From: JAYZQT01 sp036136335
Lineage (GTDB): Bacteria > Pseudomonadota > Alphaproteobacteria > MPNO01 > UBA830
Reading direction: 5' to 3'
DNA: 64,000 nt
Assembly (NCBI GenBank): GCA_036136335.1
Contig: JAYZQT010000039.1
Span: 171,279-235,278, forward strand
The translations under genes were made by a program, and so were the position numbers. Position 1 is the stretch's first letter. Every line of letters starts with the position of its first letter. Below the pieces are notes generated by a model. That model was not told the DNA's origin. It ran no database searches and saw only the letters and a program-made list of their open reading frames with translations. Of this stretch, positions 7,990 through 17,004 are shown piece after piece.

Positions 7990-10900
7990 TCACTGACTAG
8001 GTGCCACCATATGCCTTTTTCTAGCAACTATAATCCTTACCAACGACATTAAGATAATAACGCCAAATACCGAAAGGGCGATATAACTCAATTTCAGCCC
8101 CGTAACGACTTCGGCTGGTGAAAATAACAGTTCAAGTTTGCCCTCGCCTGGCGGCAGTTTTACGCCCATAAAAATTGCGTTAGCACGCAGAATTGGAAGC
8201 GCTCTACCATTAAAACGCGCCTTCCAATCGGGAGAATATCGGTCACCAAAAAATACGTATCGGCCGCTATTCTTCGCAATACTAGTGACAATATGGTCAG
8301 CGTTCTCGATTTGAAAATTAAGGGGTTGCAAATTTTTTGAACCATCGACACTAGCGCTCGGAGTATTGCCGGTGAGTAATATTGTCGATCGAATTGGGTA
8401 ATTGGGTGATTTGAGTAAGGCTAAAGCATGATTGAACGAAGAAACAGAATGCGCATTGGTGAATGTTGCCAAGCGTGGAAGCGCGTTGTGTATTATCTCC
8501 AGGCGATTATTATCTCCCAAACTGTATTTAACGCCTAATAACTCAAGAAGCCGCTTGTCCCGGACATTCGATAAAATACCCCCGTGTTCAATCTTATATC
8601 CAGGGTCGAAGGCCTTGATGAAACTTTTGTACTCTTCGGACCAAATTGAATCAATTCCGCTGTATGTTCTTATTCCGTGGAGCATGTTCCAGTTAGTGAA
8701 AAGTTCATTTCCGGTGTGGTGGAGAAAGGTTGTAACAAAATTAAATCTGAATTGGTCCTTTTCAAATTTAATTGATGGCCCAAAGGCTATGTTAGCCAAT
8801 GGTCCTTTTGTTTTTACAAATTCTTTGGCTCGGGCGATCACATATTCCGGACGTGACGAGAGGATAGGACTGGCTATTTTTACCAGATTGTTTGAGCCAA
8901 GGTTTAGATGCACACGGATCGACTGACCAAATTTGCCAGTGTCAATGTAACTTTTCACCCAATGCCACCGGCCATCGGTTGGAACATGGATGGCGGCTGT
9001 TCCTTTGCCCACCGACGGACTACTCACCATGAGATGTACCGGTTCTTTTCCGGACCCTTTAATAAAAGCGCCGAAATATCCGATTTTAGCGTCGTTGGAT
9101 AGATCTGCATCAAAATAGACATTTTCCCTCCGCTGAGTGGACCCGTCATGGCAGAAGGTAACCGTTGCAGGCATATGGGTGGGTGAACCAGGTCCGATAG
9201 AACAAATTGATACTTCCTTGCCAGCAAACGCCCAGTCTTTGCTTACTGGTTTGAACACAGGTAGGCCATTTGATGCGCCAGTAGTTGAAACAGCCTTTTG
9301 TTTCAAAAGATTTGCATGGAGAAAGTCTATTTTTTCGGATGGATAAATTTCGTTGAAACGCCGCGGGTAGGGGGCATCAGCGTTGGAGTAGGAATATGTC
9401 CGGTGCGCGCCTGCCAAATCAACGATCGTCAGTAGGGTAAGGCCCATTATAATTCGGCTGAAGGCTACACCTTGTCCAAGCCGGTACCGCTGAACTACAT
9501 GTAATACGATTACGAACAACAACGTCATTTTGAGGAGCCCGGCCGGAGTGTAAAATGTATTAATGAAGGAGTTTTGAAATTGAAGTTGTGAGGAAAAACG
9601 AACTGTAACGATCCCAAAAATCACAATTATACTGGCGACACCAAGAATTTTTGATTTTTGTGAGAGTTTTCCTAGATCTTTGTCCTCGAAATAAAGGAAG
9701 ACCAAACAAGCCAGCCCAAACGCCAGCAAATCCAGCATCATGTAATTTGGTAGGTTGGATGATGGCAACCGAAACAGGAAAAAGTTGCCCTCGGTTGTAA
9801 TCCCCGGCACGACGATCAGCATTAATCCCAACACTAGAGATGATACGACAATCCACGCTGCGATTGACCTGCGCTCCAAAAATCGAATTCGTATTAAGGC
9901 CCAAACTGTGAGGCCGATTACCGTTAGAGGCAAAACCTTGACCAGCAATAGTTCAAGACCGTAGGAATCACGCATTTTTCTTAGTGTTTGGGGTATGATG
10001 TCAGCGAAAATCGGTGTGCGTGCTAATGATGCCAGCTCTGTATAGATCGGCAGATGGGCCAACGTTATCACTGCCCATAGCAAAACGATTATTTTGCTGA
10101 GCCCGGCTCGGAATTCAATATGCCGGTCATCAAATAAACGTAAGGCGGCAATAAGGGTCGCGAGAAAAAAGAAGTTGCTTTGAACTCTGAAACTACCGTC
10201 GTGAGAGAAGGGAGTGAAAAATAATTTTATTAGGTAAGTCCCGAGAGCCCATGCCTGCGTGTTTCCTAACAGTGCAATCACAAAAGCAGACAGCAGAAAT
10301 AATAGCGCCATAGTACGCTTTTGATTTAGCGTCGCCGTAAGAATAAGCAGACAAGGTATTAACCCGAAGTAAAGTGCTGAATGGATTTGAATATGTCTGT
10401 TAGCGCCAAACATTCGATTGATATGGAAGCTTTCCCCTATTGTGGAACCAAGCGCCAACGGATTGAAAAGTGTCAATAAATTTTGTTCATGAACGCCGTC
10501 ACTTATTGCCACTCGAAATAGCGACAAGGCGGAATGATCTAACACTAGTGTCGTGAAGACCGGGTAAATTCGGTAAAATGCTAATCCAAAAGCGAGCATT
10601 CCAGCCAAAGTTGTTGTCAGGAGGAAGGTCCCCCGATTTCCATTGTCCCGGTCGCTAAACAAAACAAAAATGGCGACCGCTAAGCACGGCATACCAAATC
10701 CAGCAACATAGGAAGGATGCGGGTTTATAAAAATGAAAAACAAACACACCGCGAGTAGTGCTGTCTGGCTAGCCCACGCACGCCGTTGATGCGTTAACAG
10801 GAACCAGATAGCGGCCATTGCACCGGCGTACATTGGCACGGCGATGAATGCCGTAAAGGTAAACCAATTGAACCAACCCAAACCAGCAACGGTGGCAACT

Positions 10901-11334
10901 AAAACTGAACTGACCTTGGAAAGTCTAAAATGTCTTGCTATCGCGAAAGAAAATGAAACAGTTGCAAAGGTGCATGCAGCATGAATCAGGGCTACACCGT
11001 GAAGCATCAAATGCTCTGGAACAAGTGCCAGCACCCAAAATAATGGATTAAAATAATGTGCTTGCATACTGCCTGTCATGTCGGTGCCGGCAAAGATTAG
11101 GCTATTCCAAAATGGCAGCGAGCCGTGGTTAGACAGATGCGTCAGTCCGTATATTAAATTTGGAAAGTGATTATAAAGGACGTCGGTTCCGCCCAGGATG
11201 AAATGCCCGGTGAGTAACGGGAACACACAAATTATCGTAATGAAAAACAGAAATAAAAAATGCCAATTCCTAAACAGGATTGGGAAAAATGCATTGTTGC
11301 CGGCTGTCAAACCACTAACCAAATATTTATTCAT
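7990..11334 (-). CDS. Large polytopic membrane protein, YfhO-like (GT-C type)
   Basis: A 1114-residue membrane protein. The N-terminal two thirds is a run of about a dozen hydrophobic helices, opening with a first segment near residues 27-48 and then a large loop with GGTDVLYNHFPNL and PFWNSLIFAGTDM. The C-terminal third is a mostly extracytoplasmic domain, and a final helix lies near 1080-1105. The end of the soluble part reads SPDWKARFNGRALPILRANAIFMGV followed by LPPGEGKLELLFSP, which is the characteristic close of YfhO-family proteins involved in glycosylation of cell-wall or surface polymers. Here the role is inferred only from that resemblance. The gene is AT-richer than most of the window and stands alone. 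A weak ribosome site precedes the start. Confidence 0.85.
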   Translation of the reverse strand: MNKYLVSGLTAGNNAFFPILFRNWHFLFLFFITIICVFPLLTGHFILGGTDVLYNHFPNLIYGLTHLSNHGSLPFWNSLIFAGTDMTGSMQAHYFNPLFWVLALVPEHLMLHGVALIHAACTFATVSFSFAIARHFRLSKVSSVLVATVAGLGWFNWFTFTAFIAVPMYAGAMAAIWFLLTHQRRAWASQTALLAVCLFFIFINPHPSYVAGFGMPCLAVAIFVLFSDRDNGNRGTFLLTTTLAGMLAFGLAFYRIYPVFTTLVLDHSALSLFRVAISDGVHEQNLLTLFNPLALGSTIGESFHINRMFGANRHIQIHSALYFGLIPCLLILTATLNQKRTMALLFLLSAFVIALLGNTQAWALGTYLIKLFFTPFSHDGSFRVQSNFFFLATLIAALRLFDDRHIEFRAGLSKIIVLLWAVITLAHLPIYTELASLARTPIFADIIPQTLRKMRDSYGLELLLVKVLPLTVIGLTVWALIRIRFLERRSIAAWIVVSSLVLGLMLIVVPGITTEGNFFLFRLPSSNLPNYMMLDLLAFGLACLVFLYFEDKDLGKLSQKSKILGVASIIVIFGIVTVRFSSQLQFQNSFINTFYTPAGLLKMTLLFVIVLHVVQRYRLGQGVAFSRIIMGLTLLTIVDLAGAHRTYSYSNADAPYPRRFNEIYPSEKIDFLHANLLKQKAVSTTGASNGLPVFKPVSKDWAFAGKEVSICSIGPGSPTHMPATVTFCHDGSTQRRENVYFDADLSNDAKIGYFGAFIKGSGKEPVHLMVSSPSVGKGTAAIHVPTDGRWHWVKSYIDTGKFGQSIRVHLNLGSNNLVKIASPILSSRPEYVIARAKEFVKTKGPLANIAFGPSIKFEKDQFRFNFVTTFLHHTGNELFTNWNMLHGIRTYSGIDSIWSEEYKSFIKAFDPGYKIEHGGILSNVRDKRLLELLGVKYSLGDNNRLEIIHNALPRLATFTNAHSVSSFNHALALLKSPNYPIRSTILLTGNTPSASVDGSKNLQPLNFQIENADHIVTSIAKNSGRYVFFGDRYSPDWKARFNGRALPILRANAIFMGVKLPPGEGKLELLFSPAEVVTGLKLSYIALSVFGVIILMSLVRIIVARKRHMVAPSQ

Positions 11335-11593
11335 TCAATAACAACTTTTTGAACATTTGCCGATTTAAAACAAACCGACACACCTTAGATTGCGGGCGGA
11401 GCACGTTGTTTTATCGCCTCACAAACTGGGCAGCCATTATAATAATCTCTAATTTTTTATCTTTTGATTGGAATTAAGTCTTTAAACACCGGCGAAATAT
11501 TACCGACATAAGGCTTCCTTAAACGACAGTCACTTATAAAAGCCATTGAACAGACATTCAACAAGACTGCCCCAGAAACATAATGTGGTATAT

Positions 11594-12667
11594 CTACCGC
11601 ACTAGGTGCCTTGCGAGAAAGTCTGCCATGGGCATACGGGTTACATGATAAAGGTTGTGGCAACAGTGGATACCCTCGGGTTCATAGTGGGTTACTATTT
11701 CCCTGGCATTTACCGCTTCGTTTTCCAATCGCACGGCTTGACTGAAGGGTATGAGGTCATCCTTGACACCGTGTTGAAGATAAAGAGCGCACTCGATCTT
11801 CTCGCAGCAGTCTGCCAGATTGATAAATTCAAGTATTTCCCGGCCCTTTTGAGGGTCGCTTTCGCCAGCACAATATGTGAAGCCATTACGCGTCATCTCA
11901 TGCATTTCCCACCAGAAACTTTTAAGCTCATACAGGACTCCCCAGCATACGCAGGCGACAATACGACTGTCATGTGCAGCACTTCTGGGTGCGTAATACC
12001 CACCAAAGCTTCTTCCGAGAATTCCAAACCTGGATGCATCAATATCTGTCCGGGTTTCAAGGTAATCCATCACCGCGGACGTAAAGCGCTCGAAATCGGG
12101 GCGTATTTTTGCCTCAAAAAACATCTCACCTTGACCCGGACCGTCAAAAGCAAAAGTTGCCATACCACGATCGTGACACATGTGTTCAAATAAATAGCTT
12201 TCCTCTTTGGTGCTTTCCAAACCACCGATTAAAATGGCACAGGGAGCCCAGTCTACTCCTCTGGGTTTCCTTAAATAACCCGGGATGGTGAGCCCTTCAA
12301 AAGGGATATTCACCCGTTCAGCAGGGGGGTGAAATAATGGCGCAGCACGCTCATACAAGGCTACTTTCTTTTTCTGTCCAGCCTCCCGAAGGTCTGGGCG
12401 CTCAAACATGTAGAACTGTGCGTAGTGATAATACATGCAGGCCTTCCAAAGATAGACACCTGCGGAGAGTTCGTGACCTTCGTTTAAGCGGTCTGCGGCC
12501 AGTTGTTCGTACCTGTCGCCAATGCCCGTCACGACGGCATACCAATCGTTCCAGCCCGAACATTTCTCGAGTATTTCTTCGATATCGGCGGCCTCGAGAC
12601 CGTCTCCAATCATACGCCCCTTGCTACTTTCCATCACGGAAGCGATCACATTATGGCTATCGGTCAA
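11594..12667 (-). CDS. Alpha/beta-hydrolase, pseudooxynicotine-hydrolase/esterase type
   Basis: A 357-residue hydrolase with an N-terminal helical cap (residues 1-120, rich in W and Y) in front of the alpha/beta-hydrolase fold. The nucleophile is in GRSFGG (S220), an aspartate follows in QHGVKDD near 303 and the histidine in EGIHCCHN near 334. This build matches the family that includes 2,6-dihydroxypseudooxynicotine hydrolase, which cleaves C-C bonds, and FrsA-like esterases. The start is a TTG: GGAGG lies seven bases upstream, and the first in-frame ATG at 12634 has no such site. It lies alone, about 260 bases from the membrane-protein gene. The substrate is unknown. Confidence 0.88.
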   Translation of the reverse strand: MTDSHNVIASVMESSKGRMIGDGLEAADIEEILEKCSGWNDWYAVVTGIGDRYEQLAADRLNEGHELSAGVYLWKACMYYHYAQFYMFERPDLREAGQKKKVALYERAAPLFHPPAERVNIPFEGLTIPGYLRKPRGVDWAPCAILIGGLESTKEESYLFEHMCHDRGMATFAFDGPGQGEMFFEAKIRPDFERFTSAVMDYLETRTDIDASRFGILGRSFGGYYAPRSAAHDSRIVACVCWGVLYELKSFWWEMHEMTRNGFTYCAGESDPQKGREILEFINLADCCEKIECALYLQHGVKDDLIPFSQAVRLENEAVNAREIVTHYEPEGIHCCHNLYHVTRMPMADFLARHLVR

Positions 12668-12869
12668 CGGTCAACCTCCGTGGTTGGTAAATACATATTT
12701 ATTTGATAAATGTAGATTGCCACTTAGACAACGCCTGAACCAGAGTGGAATTTATCCGGAATTAATCGCCAAGGCTGGTAGTTGAACATGTGCTACCATA
12801 CTTCAAATCGCGCTGCTTGGTTTGGTTGAAAACTTCTCTACTGCAAATTTCGAAACAGGGTATCCGAAA

Positions 12870-13277
12870 ATGGTGTTCCGGCTGGATCCAGCGTTATCAA
12901 AAGACAGCTTACCTGTCGCCAGACAGAACATCTTCCAGGTGCGCCTGATGAATGACGAGCGGTTTTTTTGGATTTTGATCATCCCCGAAATATCGGGTGC
13001 CACCGAATTGCATGAGCTGACGCCCGACACTGTAGGTGAAATGATGCAACTGGCGGGGGCACTCGGCCATATGTTGAAGCTAGAGACAGCGGCGACAAAA
13101 ATAAATATAGCGACCATCGGTAACGTCGTGGCGCAGTTTCATTTGCACGTGGTTGCGCGGACTAAAAGCGATGATTCCTGGCCGGCCCCGGTCTGGGGCA
13201 ACGGAATTCCTGTGCCCCTCAGTTCTCACGAGATGGATCGACGCATATTACTCTTGAGGAACTTTTTACAAATGTGA
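12870..13277 (+). CDS. HIT-domain protein
   Basis: A histidine-triad family protein of 135 residues. The triad region reads VVAQFHLHVVAR and is followed by SWPAPVWG. The first position of the triad is glutamine, giving Q-x-H-x-H, which appears usual for this alphaproteobacterial subgroup. HIT proteins hydrolyse or transfer nucleotides from nucleoside phosphoramidates or dinucleotides; no specific partner is evident. An open frame extends upstream to a TTG at 12822, but the family normally begins MxFxLDP, which matches MVFRLDP from the ATG at 12870. It is monocistronic, with an inverted repeat 100 bases downstream. Confidence 0.88.
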   Translation: MVFRLDPALSKDSLPVARQNIFQVRLMNDERFFWILIIPEISGATELHELTPDTVGEMMQLAGALGHMLKLETAATKINIATIGNVVAQFHLHVVARTKSDDSWPAPVWGNGIPVPLSSHEMDRRILLLRNFLQM

Positions 13278-13373
13278 TCTTTGTGTTGCAGTGAAGTTCT
13301 GTCGGCGCGTAAAACTCCGTGTCTCGGATACAGGTTAAACACTCCTATTGGATGGAAGGGATTGAAGTCTGAA

Positions 13374-13397
13374 GGTTAAAACCCTTTTGATTTAACC
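13374..13397. repeat. Perfect 7-bp inverted repeat GGTTAAA/TTTAACC
   Basis: GGTTAAA (13374-13380) and TTTAACC (13391-13397) are separated by ten bases. The element lies between the HIT gene and the next small gene. A third GGTTAAA occurs at 13333. It may be an operator or a weak terminator; there is no U-tract. The core recalls the palindrome at 22592. Confidence 0.35.
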
Positions 13398-13521
13398 TAG
13401 TTATCGGCTATATCATCTCCCGCGTGCCGGGGGTCTTCAACCTGCTCGGCTCTATTCTTTCGCTTGTTAGCCGGGTGCCCGGCAGGGGGCTGTTTTGGAA
13501 CAATCTATGGGCAGGGCGTAA

Positions 13522-13755
13522 ATGGCCGGTCGAAAGAAAAAATCGTCGAAACCGGTAGCCCGGGTTTTTAATGTTGTGTACGAGGATGGCAGTCTGAGTT
13601 CCAACCGACGTGTCCCCGGTGAGTTGCTGGTCGACCCGTTTGGTGTTGAGGATATGCTTGATCTAGCCAGAGCAGCAATTCAAAAACAGGATCAGGAAAT
13701 TGCAGAGCGGTCGGGCGTGGATAAACCGCCCATAAAGGAAGTTACCCGAGCCTGA
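13522..13755 (+). CDS. Small conserved hypothetical protein (77 aa)
   Basis: A 77-residue basic-then-acidic protein beginning MAGRKKKSSKP, with a central VVYEDGSLSSNRRVPGELL and a helical, charged C-terminal half reading LARAAIQKQDQEIAERSG. No signal peptide or membrane segment is present. I believe similar short proteins occur in other alphaproteobacteria, where the VYEDG and RRVPG motifs recur, but no function is known to me. A purine-rich GCAGGG lies upstream of the ATG. It stands alone, with a gap of over 330 bases downstream. Confidence 0.7.
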   Translation: MAGRKKKSSKPVARVFNVVYEDGSLSSNRRVPGELLVDPFGVEDMLDLARAAIQKQDQEIAERSGVDKPPIKEVTRA

Positions 13756-14093
13756 CTTTTGGTAATGTTGGCGCAGAGGTCTGCATAAAATTTGAGCCGC
13801 AAGCTTGCGGCCTGTACAATTTCAACTGAAATACAACAATTCGACCGGTTTTAGAGCCACCATACCAAGGCGCTCTTTTGTATTTTGTTGATGATGAGTT
13901 TTGGGCTTAGGTAGCATCTGCAGTCGGAGCCATACCCGCGACTTTGTCCTTATTGCACCAAAATGACCTTAATCGCCACGGACTGGGATCTGTCTGCTCC
14001 TAGGGTCCGGTCTTTGTAGAAACATGCTAAAGCGCGTTATGATGGAATTCCAAAGTACGGTGTCGATGAACGAAACAGGGGCGGATCAATCAG
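13756..14093. other. 338 bases without a gene; contains a 16-bp perfect palindrome
   Basis: This is the upstream region of the GMC oxidoreductase operon and should carry its promoter, although no convincing -35/-10 pair could be chosen by eye. GCCGCAAGCTTGCGGC at 13796-13811 is a perfect 16-bp palindrome. It can fold as a hairpin closing the small gene's transcript or serve as a dimeric regulator site; no U-tract follows. Confidence 0.45.
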
Positions 14094-15728
14094 ATGGCCG
14101 GGGCTAGAGGATACGATTATGTTATTGTGGGGGCGGGCAGCGCCGGGTGTCTTTTAGCCTACCGGCTCGGCGAAAACCCTGAAAACAGGATATTGGTTAT
14201 CGAGGCAGGCGGGCCCGACACGGACCCATTGATTCATATCCCACTTGGGCTCGGAAAAATGCACGACAGGCGTGCGCATGACTGGGGGTATGACACGGAG
14301 CCCGAAGAACATATGAATGGCCGAGAAATTGAAGCGATGCGCGGGAAAGTGGTGGGGGGATCATCATCCATCAATGTCATGGCTTACGTGCGAGGTCATC
14401 GAGGTGATTATGACAGGTGGGCCCGAAACGGTGCGACTGGGTGGTCCTATTCAAGCGTTTTGCCCTATTTCCGTCGAATGGAGTCATGGGAAGGGGGTGA
14501 GGATGCCTGGCGTGGCGACAACGGTCCGCTGAATACCCAATCGGCGCGGTCAACCGATCCATTGTGGGCCGCGTGGATAGAGGCGGGAAAACAAACAGGA
14601 TTCGGGTTTACAGGGGATTATAACGGCGAGAAACAGGAGGGCCTCGGTATTAGCCAGTCGACGATCCACAACGGTCGCCGTCATAGCGCCGCCACGGCAT
14701 TTCTACGTCCGGCAATCAGGCGGGGGAACGTCACGCTGCGCAGCAGTACACATGTTATAAAAGTTGTCATGGATGGCGTCCGCGCGACGGGTGTAGTGTG
14801 CTCCCGGCTAGGGAAAGCAGAGATTATTCCGGCTGCCAAGGAAGTCATATTGTCTGGCGGAGTATTCAATTCGCCGCAACTCCTGATGCTTTCTGGAATC
14901 GGACCAGCGGATCATCTCCGCGAGGTAGGTGTCGAGGTCCTTGTCAGTTCCCCCTACGTTGGCAGGAACCTTCAGGATCACCTTGCAGTTCAGCCGACGT
15001 CGAGCCGTCCCAGACCGGGTCCGTTCCGTAAAACAATGCGTTTTGACAGGATGGCAGCCGCCATACCCCGGGCGCATTTACTCGGAACCGGGCCGGCCAC
15101 GGTTTTGCCCGGCGGTTTGCACGGCTTTATTAAGACCAAACCAGAGCTAACGGCGACAGATATTCAGTTTCTGTTCCGGGGAGCGCCCGGAAACGCACAT
15201 CTCTGGTTTCCAGGGATCCGCCCCCCATATGAGGACGGGTTTGGGCTGCGTCCCGTGTTGCTTCATCCGAAAAGTCGTGGCCAAGTTCTGTTACGATCTG
15301 CGGACCCATTCGACAAGGTCCGTATCCGTCAAAACTTTCTCCAGGTATCGGAAGATCTCGAGACTTTGAGAGTGGGCGTGAAAATCGCCAGGGAAATGTT
15401 GCATCAACCTGGACTAGACAAATTCCGTGGGATTGAGAAGGCGCCCGGCAGACACATTAAAACTGACAGCGACATTGACGATTGGATACGCCAGACGGCG
15501 GTGACGGCCCATCACCCCTCATGTACAGCTTCAATGGGTGAAAATGAAGAGGCTGTTCTGGACACTGAATGCAGGGTAAAAGGGGCGGAAAACCTTCGCG
15601 TTGTCGATGCATCCGCGAGGCCGGATCTGGTTTCAGGTAATATTCATGCAGCGGTTCTTGTCATTGCGGAAAAGGTAAGCGACCATATCCTTGGCAATGC
15701 CTACCTGACGCCGGCGATTAACGTCTAG
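14094..15728 (+). CDS. GMC-family FAD oxidoreductase (choline-dehydrogenase-like)
   Basis: A 544-residue flavoprotein of the glucose-methanol-choline family, which oxidises alcohols to aldehydes or acids. The FAD dinucleotide motif GAGSAG is at residues 13-18, followed by VIEAGG. KVVGGSSSINVMAYVRGH (about 85-102) is the GMC signature 1 region, and LSGGVFNSPQLLMLSGIG near 258-275 is signature 2. The C-terminal catalytic region reads HHPSCTASMG, then the FAD-contacting VDASARPDLVSGNIHA. It is the first gene of a co-directional set with a VOC protein, an LLM oxidoreductase, a ThDP enzyme and a TauD-type dioxygenase, so it probably oxidises an alcohol intermediate of one pathway. The substrate is unknown. 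Confidence 0.93.
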   Translation: MAGARGYDYVIVGAGSAGCLLAYRLGENPENRILVIEAGGPDTDPLIHIPLGLGKMHDRRAHDWGYDTEPEEHMNGREIEAMRGKVVGGSSSINVMAYVRGHRGDYDRWARNGATGWSYSSVLPYFRRMESWEGGEDAWRGDNGPLNTQSARSTDPLWAAWIEAGKQTGFGFTGDYNGEKQEGLGISQSTIHNGRRHSAATAFLRPAIRRGNVTLRSSTHVIKVVMDGVRATGVVCSRLGKAEIIPAAKEVILSGGVFNSPQLLMLSGIGPADHLREVGVEVLVSSPYVGRNLQDHLAVQPTSSRPRPGPFRKTMRFDRMAAAIPRAHLLGTGPATVLPGGLHGFIKTKPELTATDIQFLFRGAPGNAHLWFPGIRPPYEDGFGLRPVLLHPKSRGQVLLRSADPFDKVRIRQNFLQVSEDLETLRVGVKIAREMLHQPGLDKFRGIEKAPGRHIKTDSDIDDWIRQTAVTAHHPSCTASMGENEEAVLDTECRVKGAENLRVVDASARPDLVSGNIHAAVLVIAEKVSDHILGNAYLTPAINV

Positions 15729-15745
15729 AAATATGGGAGACGGTT

Positions 15746-16975
15746 ATGGTGAATAAAGCAAACAATGAATTCCTTGTCGGTGGTGTCCGTCTTGAGCGGC
15801 CATTCAAAATCCGGCGGCTTGGTCATTTTGGATTTTATGCCAATGACATGGATAAATCGCTGCGCTTTTATCGAGACCTGCTGGGTTTCCAGATCACCGA
15901 TGAATTGGATTTTGGACCTCGGGCGAGGGAATCTAAAGACGTTGAGGGACTTGGAGAAACGCGCGGGTTTTTCATGCGCTATGGAACAGATCACCACGCT
16001 TTTGTACTTTTTCCCTGGCGGGTGCGCAAGGCCATCGATTATGGCAACACCATGGCAGATGATGCGACCATGAACCAGATCACCTGGCAAGTTGGAAGTT
16101 TGCAGGAGGTAAGGAACGCTACCGATTGGTTTGGCGAGGTTGGCGTTAAATACGGGCGGACGGGACGCGATATTCCTGGGTCAAACTGGCATGTGTATCC
16201 AGTGGACACGGATGGGCGTGTGAATGAGCTTTTTTATGGCATCGAACAAATTGGCTGGAACGGCCTTTCCAAACCGCAAAACATGTACAACGAAAAGTTC
16301 ATGGAGTCGCCCGCGTTACCCTATATGCGCGAAGCCGAAGAGGTTCGGATCGCAGGAGAATCGGGAGTAGACCTGACGACGGGAACAAATTCACTCGAAC
16401 CGGGCGAGGCAGAATTTGACGTAGGTGGCGTAATGCTGCCCCGGCCATTCAAGGTTACAGGTATTGGTCCAGTTGGTCTGTTTACCGGAAGAATGGCGGA
16501 AACCCTGGACTTTTATCAAACCCGTCTGGGATTTGTGACCACGGAATCCATTAAATGGAACGGCGAGACCTGTCATTTTCTAAGATGTGGTGCTGAACAC
16601 CATTCCCTTGCGTTGTATCCCATTGCGCTCAGGGCGGACCTGGGATTGACTGAAAAATCAACCAACATGGCGTTTGGGGTGCGCCTGAATGACTATGAAC
16701 AGCTAAAAAATGCAATGACATGGTTACAGGATAAGGGTGTGGAGATTCGCCAATTCCCGTCCGAACTGTTTCCTGGAATGGATTACTCCGCTATCGCGCT
16801 CGATCCCGATGGACATGCTATCCAGCTCTATTACCACATGGAACAGGTCGGGTGGGATGGACGCCCACGGCCTGCAGATCAACGCCGCAGGATTGACAAC
16901 GAAAACTGGCCTGAAATGCTCGACGCAATGCCGGATACTTTTGCCGGCGAGCAGTTCATGGGACCTTGGGGTTAA
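15746..16975 (+). CDS. Double-VOC (extradiol-dioxygenase-like) protein
   Basis: A 409-residue protein with two vicinal-oxygen-chelate domains, about 20-180 and 215-380, in the arrangement of type I extradiol ring-cleavage dioxygenases. The first domain keeps a plausible metal triad: H27 in LGHFGF, the histidine of DHHAFVLF and the glutamate of NELFYG. The second has lost the first ligand (IGPVGLF) but keeps EHHSLAL. In classical extradiol enzymes the active metal sits in the C-terminal domain, so this one looks reversed. GGGAGA precedes the ATG. It follows the GMC gene by 17 bases. Ring cleavage is possible; a non-oxygenase VOC function cannot be excluded. Confidence 0.87.
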   Translation: MVNKANNEFLVGGVRLERPFKIRRLGHFGFYANDMDKSLRFYRDLLGFQITDELDFGPRARESKDVEGLGETRGFFMRYGTDHHAFVLFPWRVRKAIDYGNTMADDATMNQITWQVGSLQEVRNATDWFGEVGVKYGRTGRDIPGSNWHVYPVDTDGRVNELFYGIEQIGWNGLSKPQNMYNEKFMESPALPYMREAEEVRIAGESGVDLTTGTNSLEPGEAEFDVGGVMLPRPFKVTGIGPVGLFTGRMAETLDFYQTRLGFVTTESIKWNGETCHFLRCGAEHHSLALYPIALRADLGLTEKSTNMAFGVRLNDYEQLKNAMTWLQDKGVEIRQFPSELFPGMDYSAIALDPDGHAIQLYYHMEQVGWDGRPRPADQRRRIDNENWPEMLDAMPDTFAGEQFMGPWG

Positions 16976-17004
16976 AGAAGAAACGCCCAATAAGCAGGAC
17001 GATT

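Noticed and set aside
11606..12193. 195-residue open frame on the plus strand
   Set aside because: Antisense to the pseudooxynicotine-hydrolase-like gene, which has a full catalytic triad and a GGAGG site.
16966..17004. Longer N-terminus for the luciferase-like monooxygenase
   Set aside because: The ATG at 16966 is inside the preceding gene and gives MGLKKKRPISRTI, which is not part of the family N-terminus.
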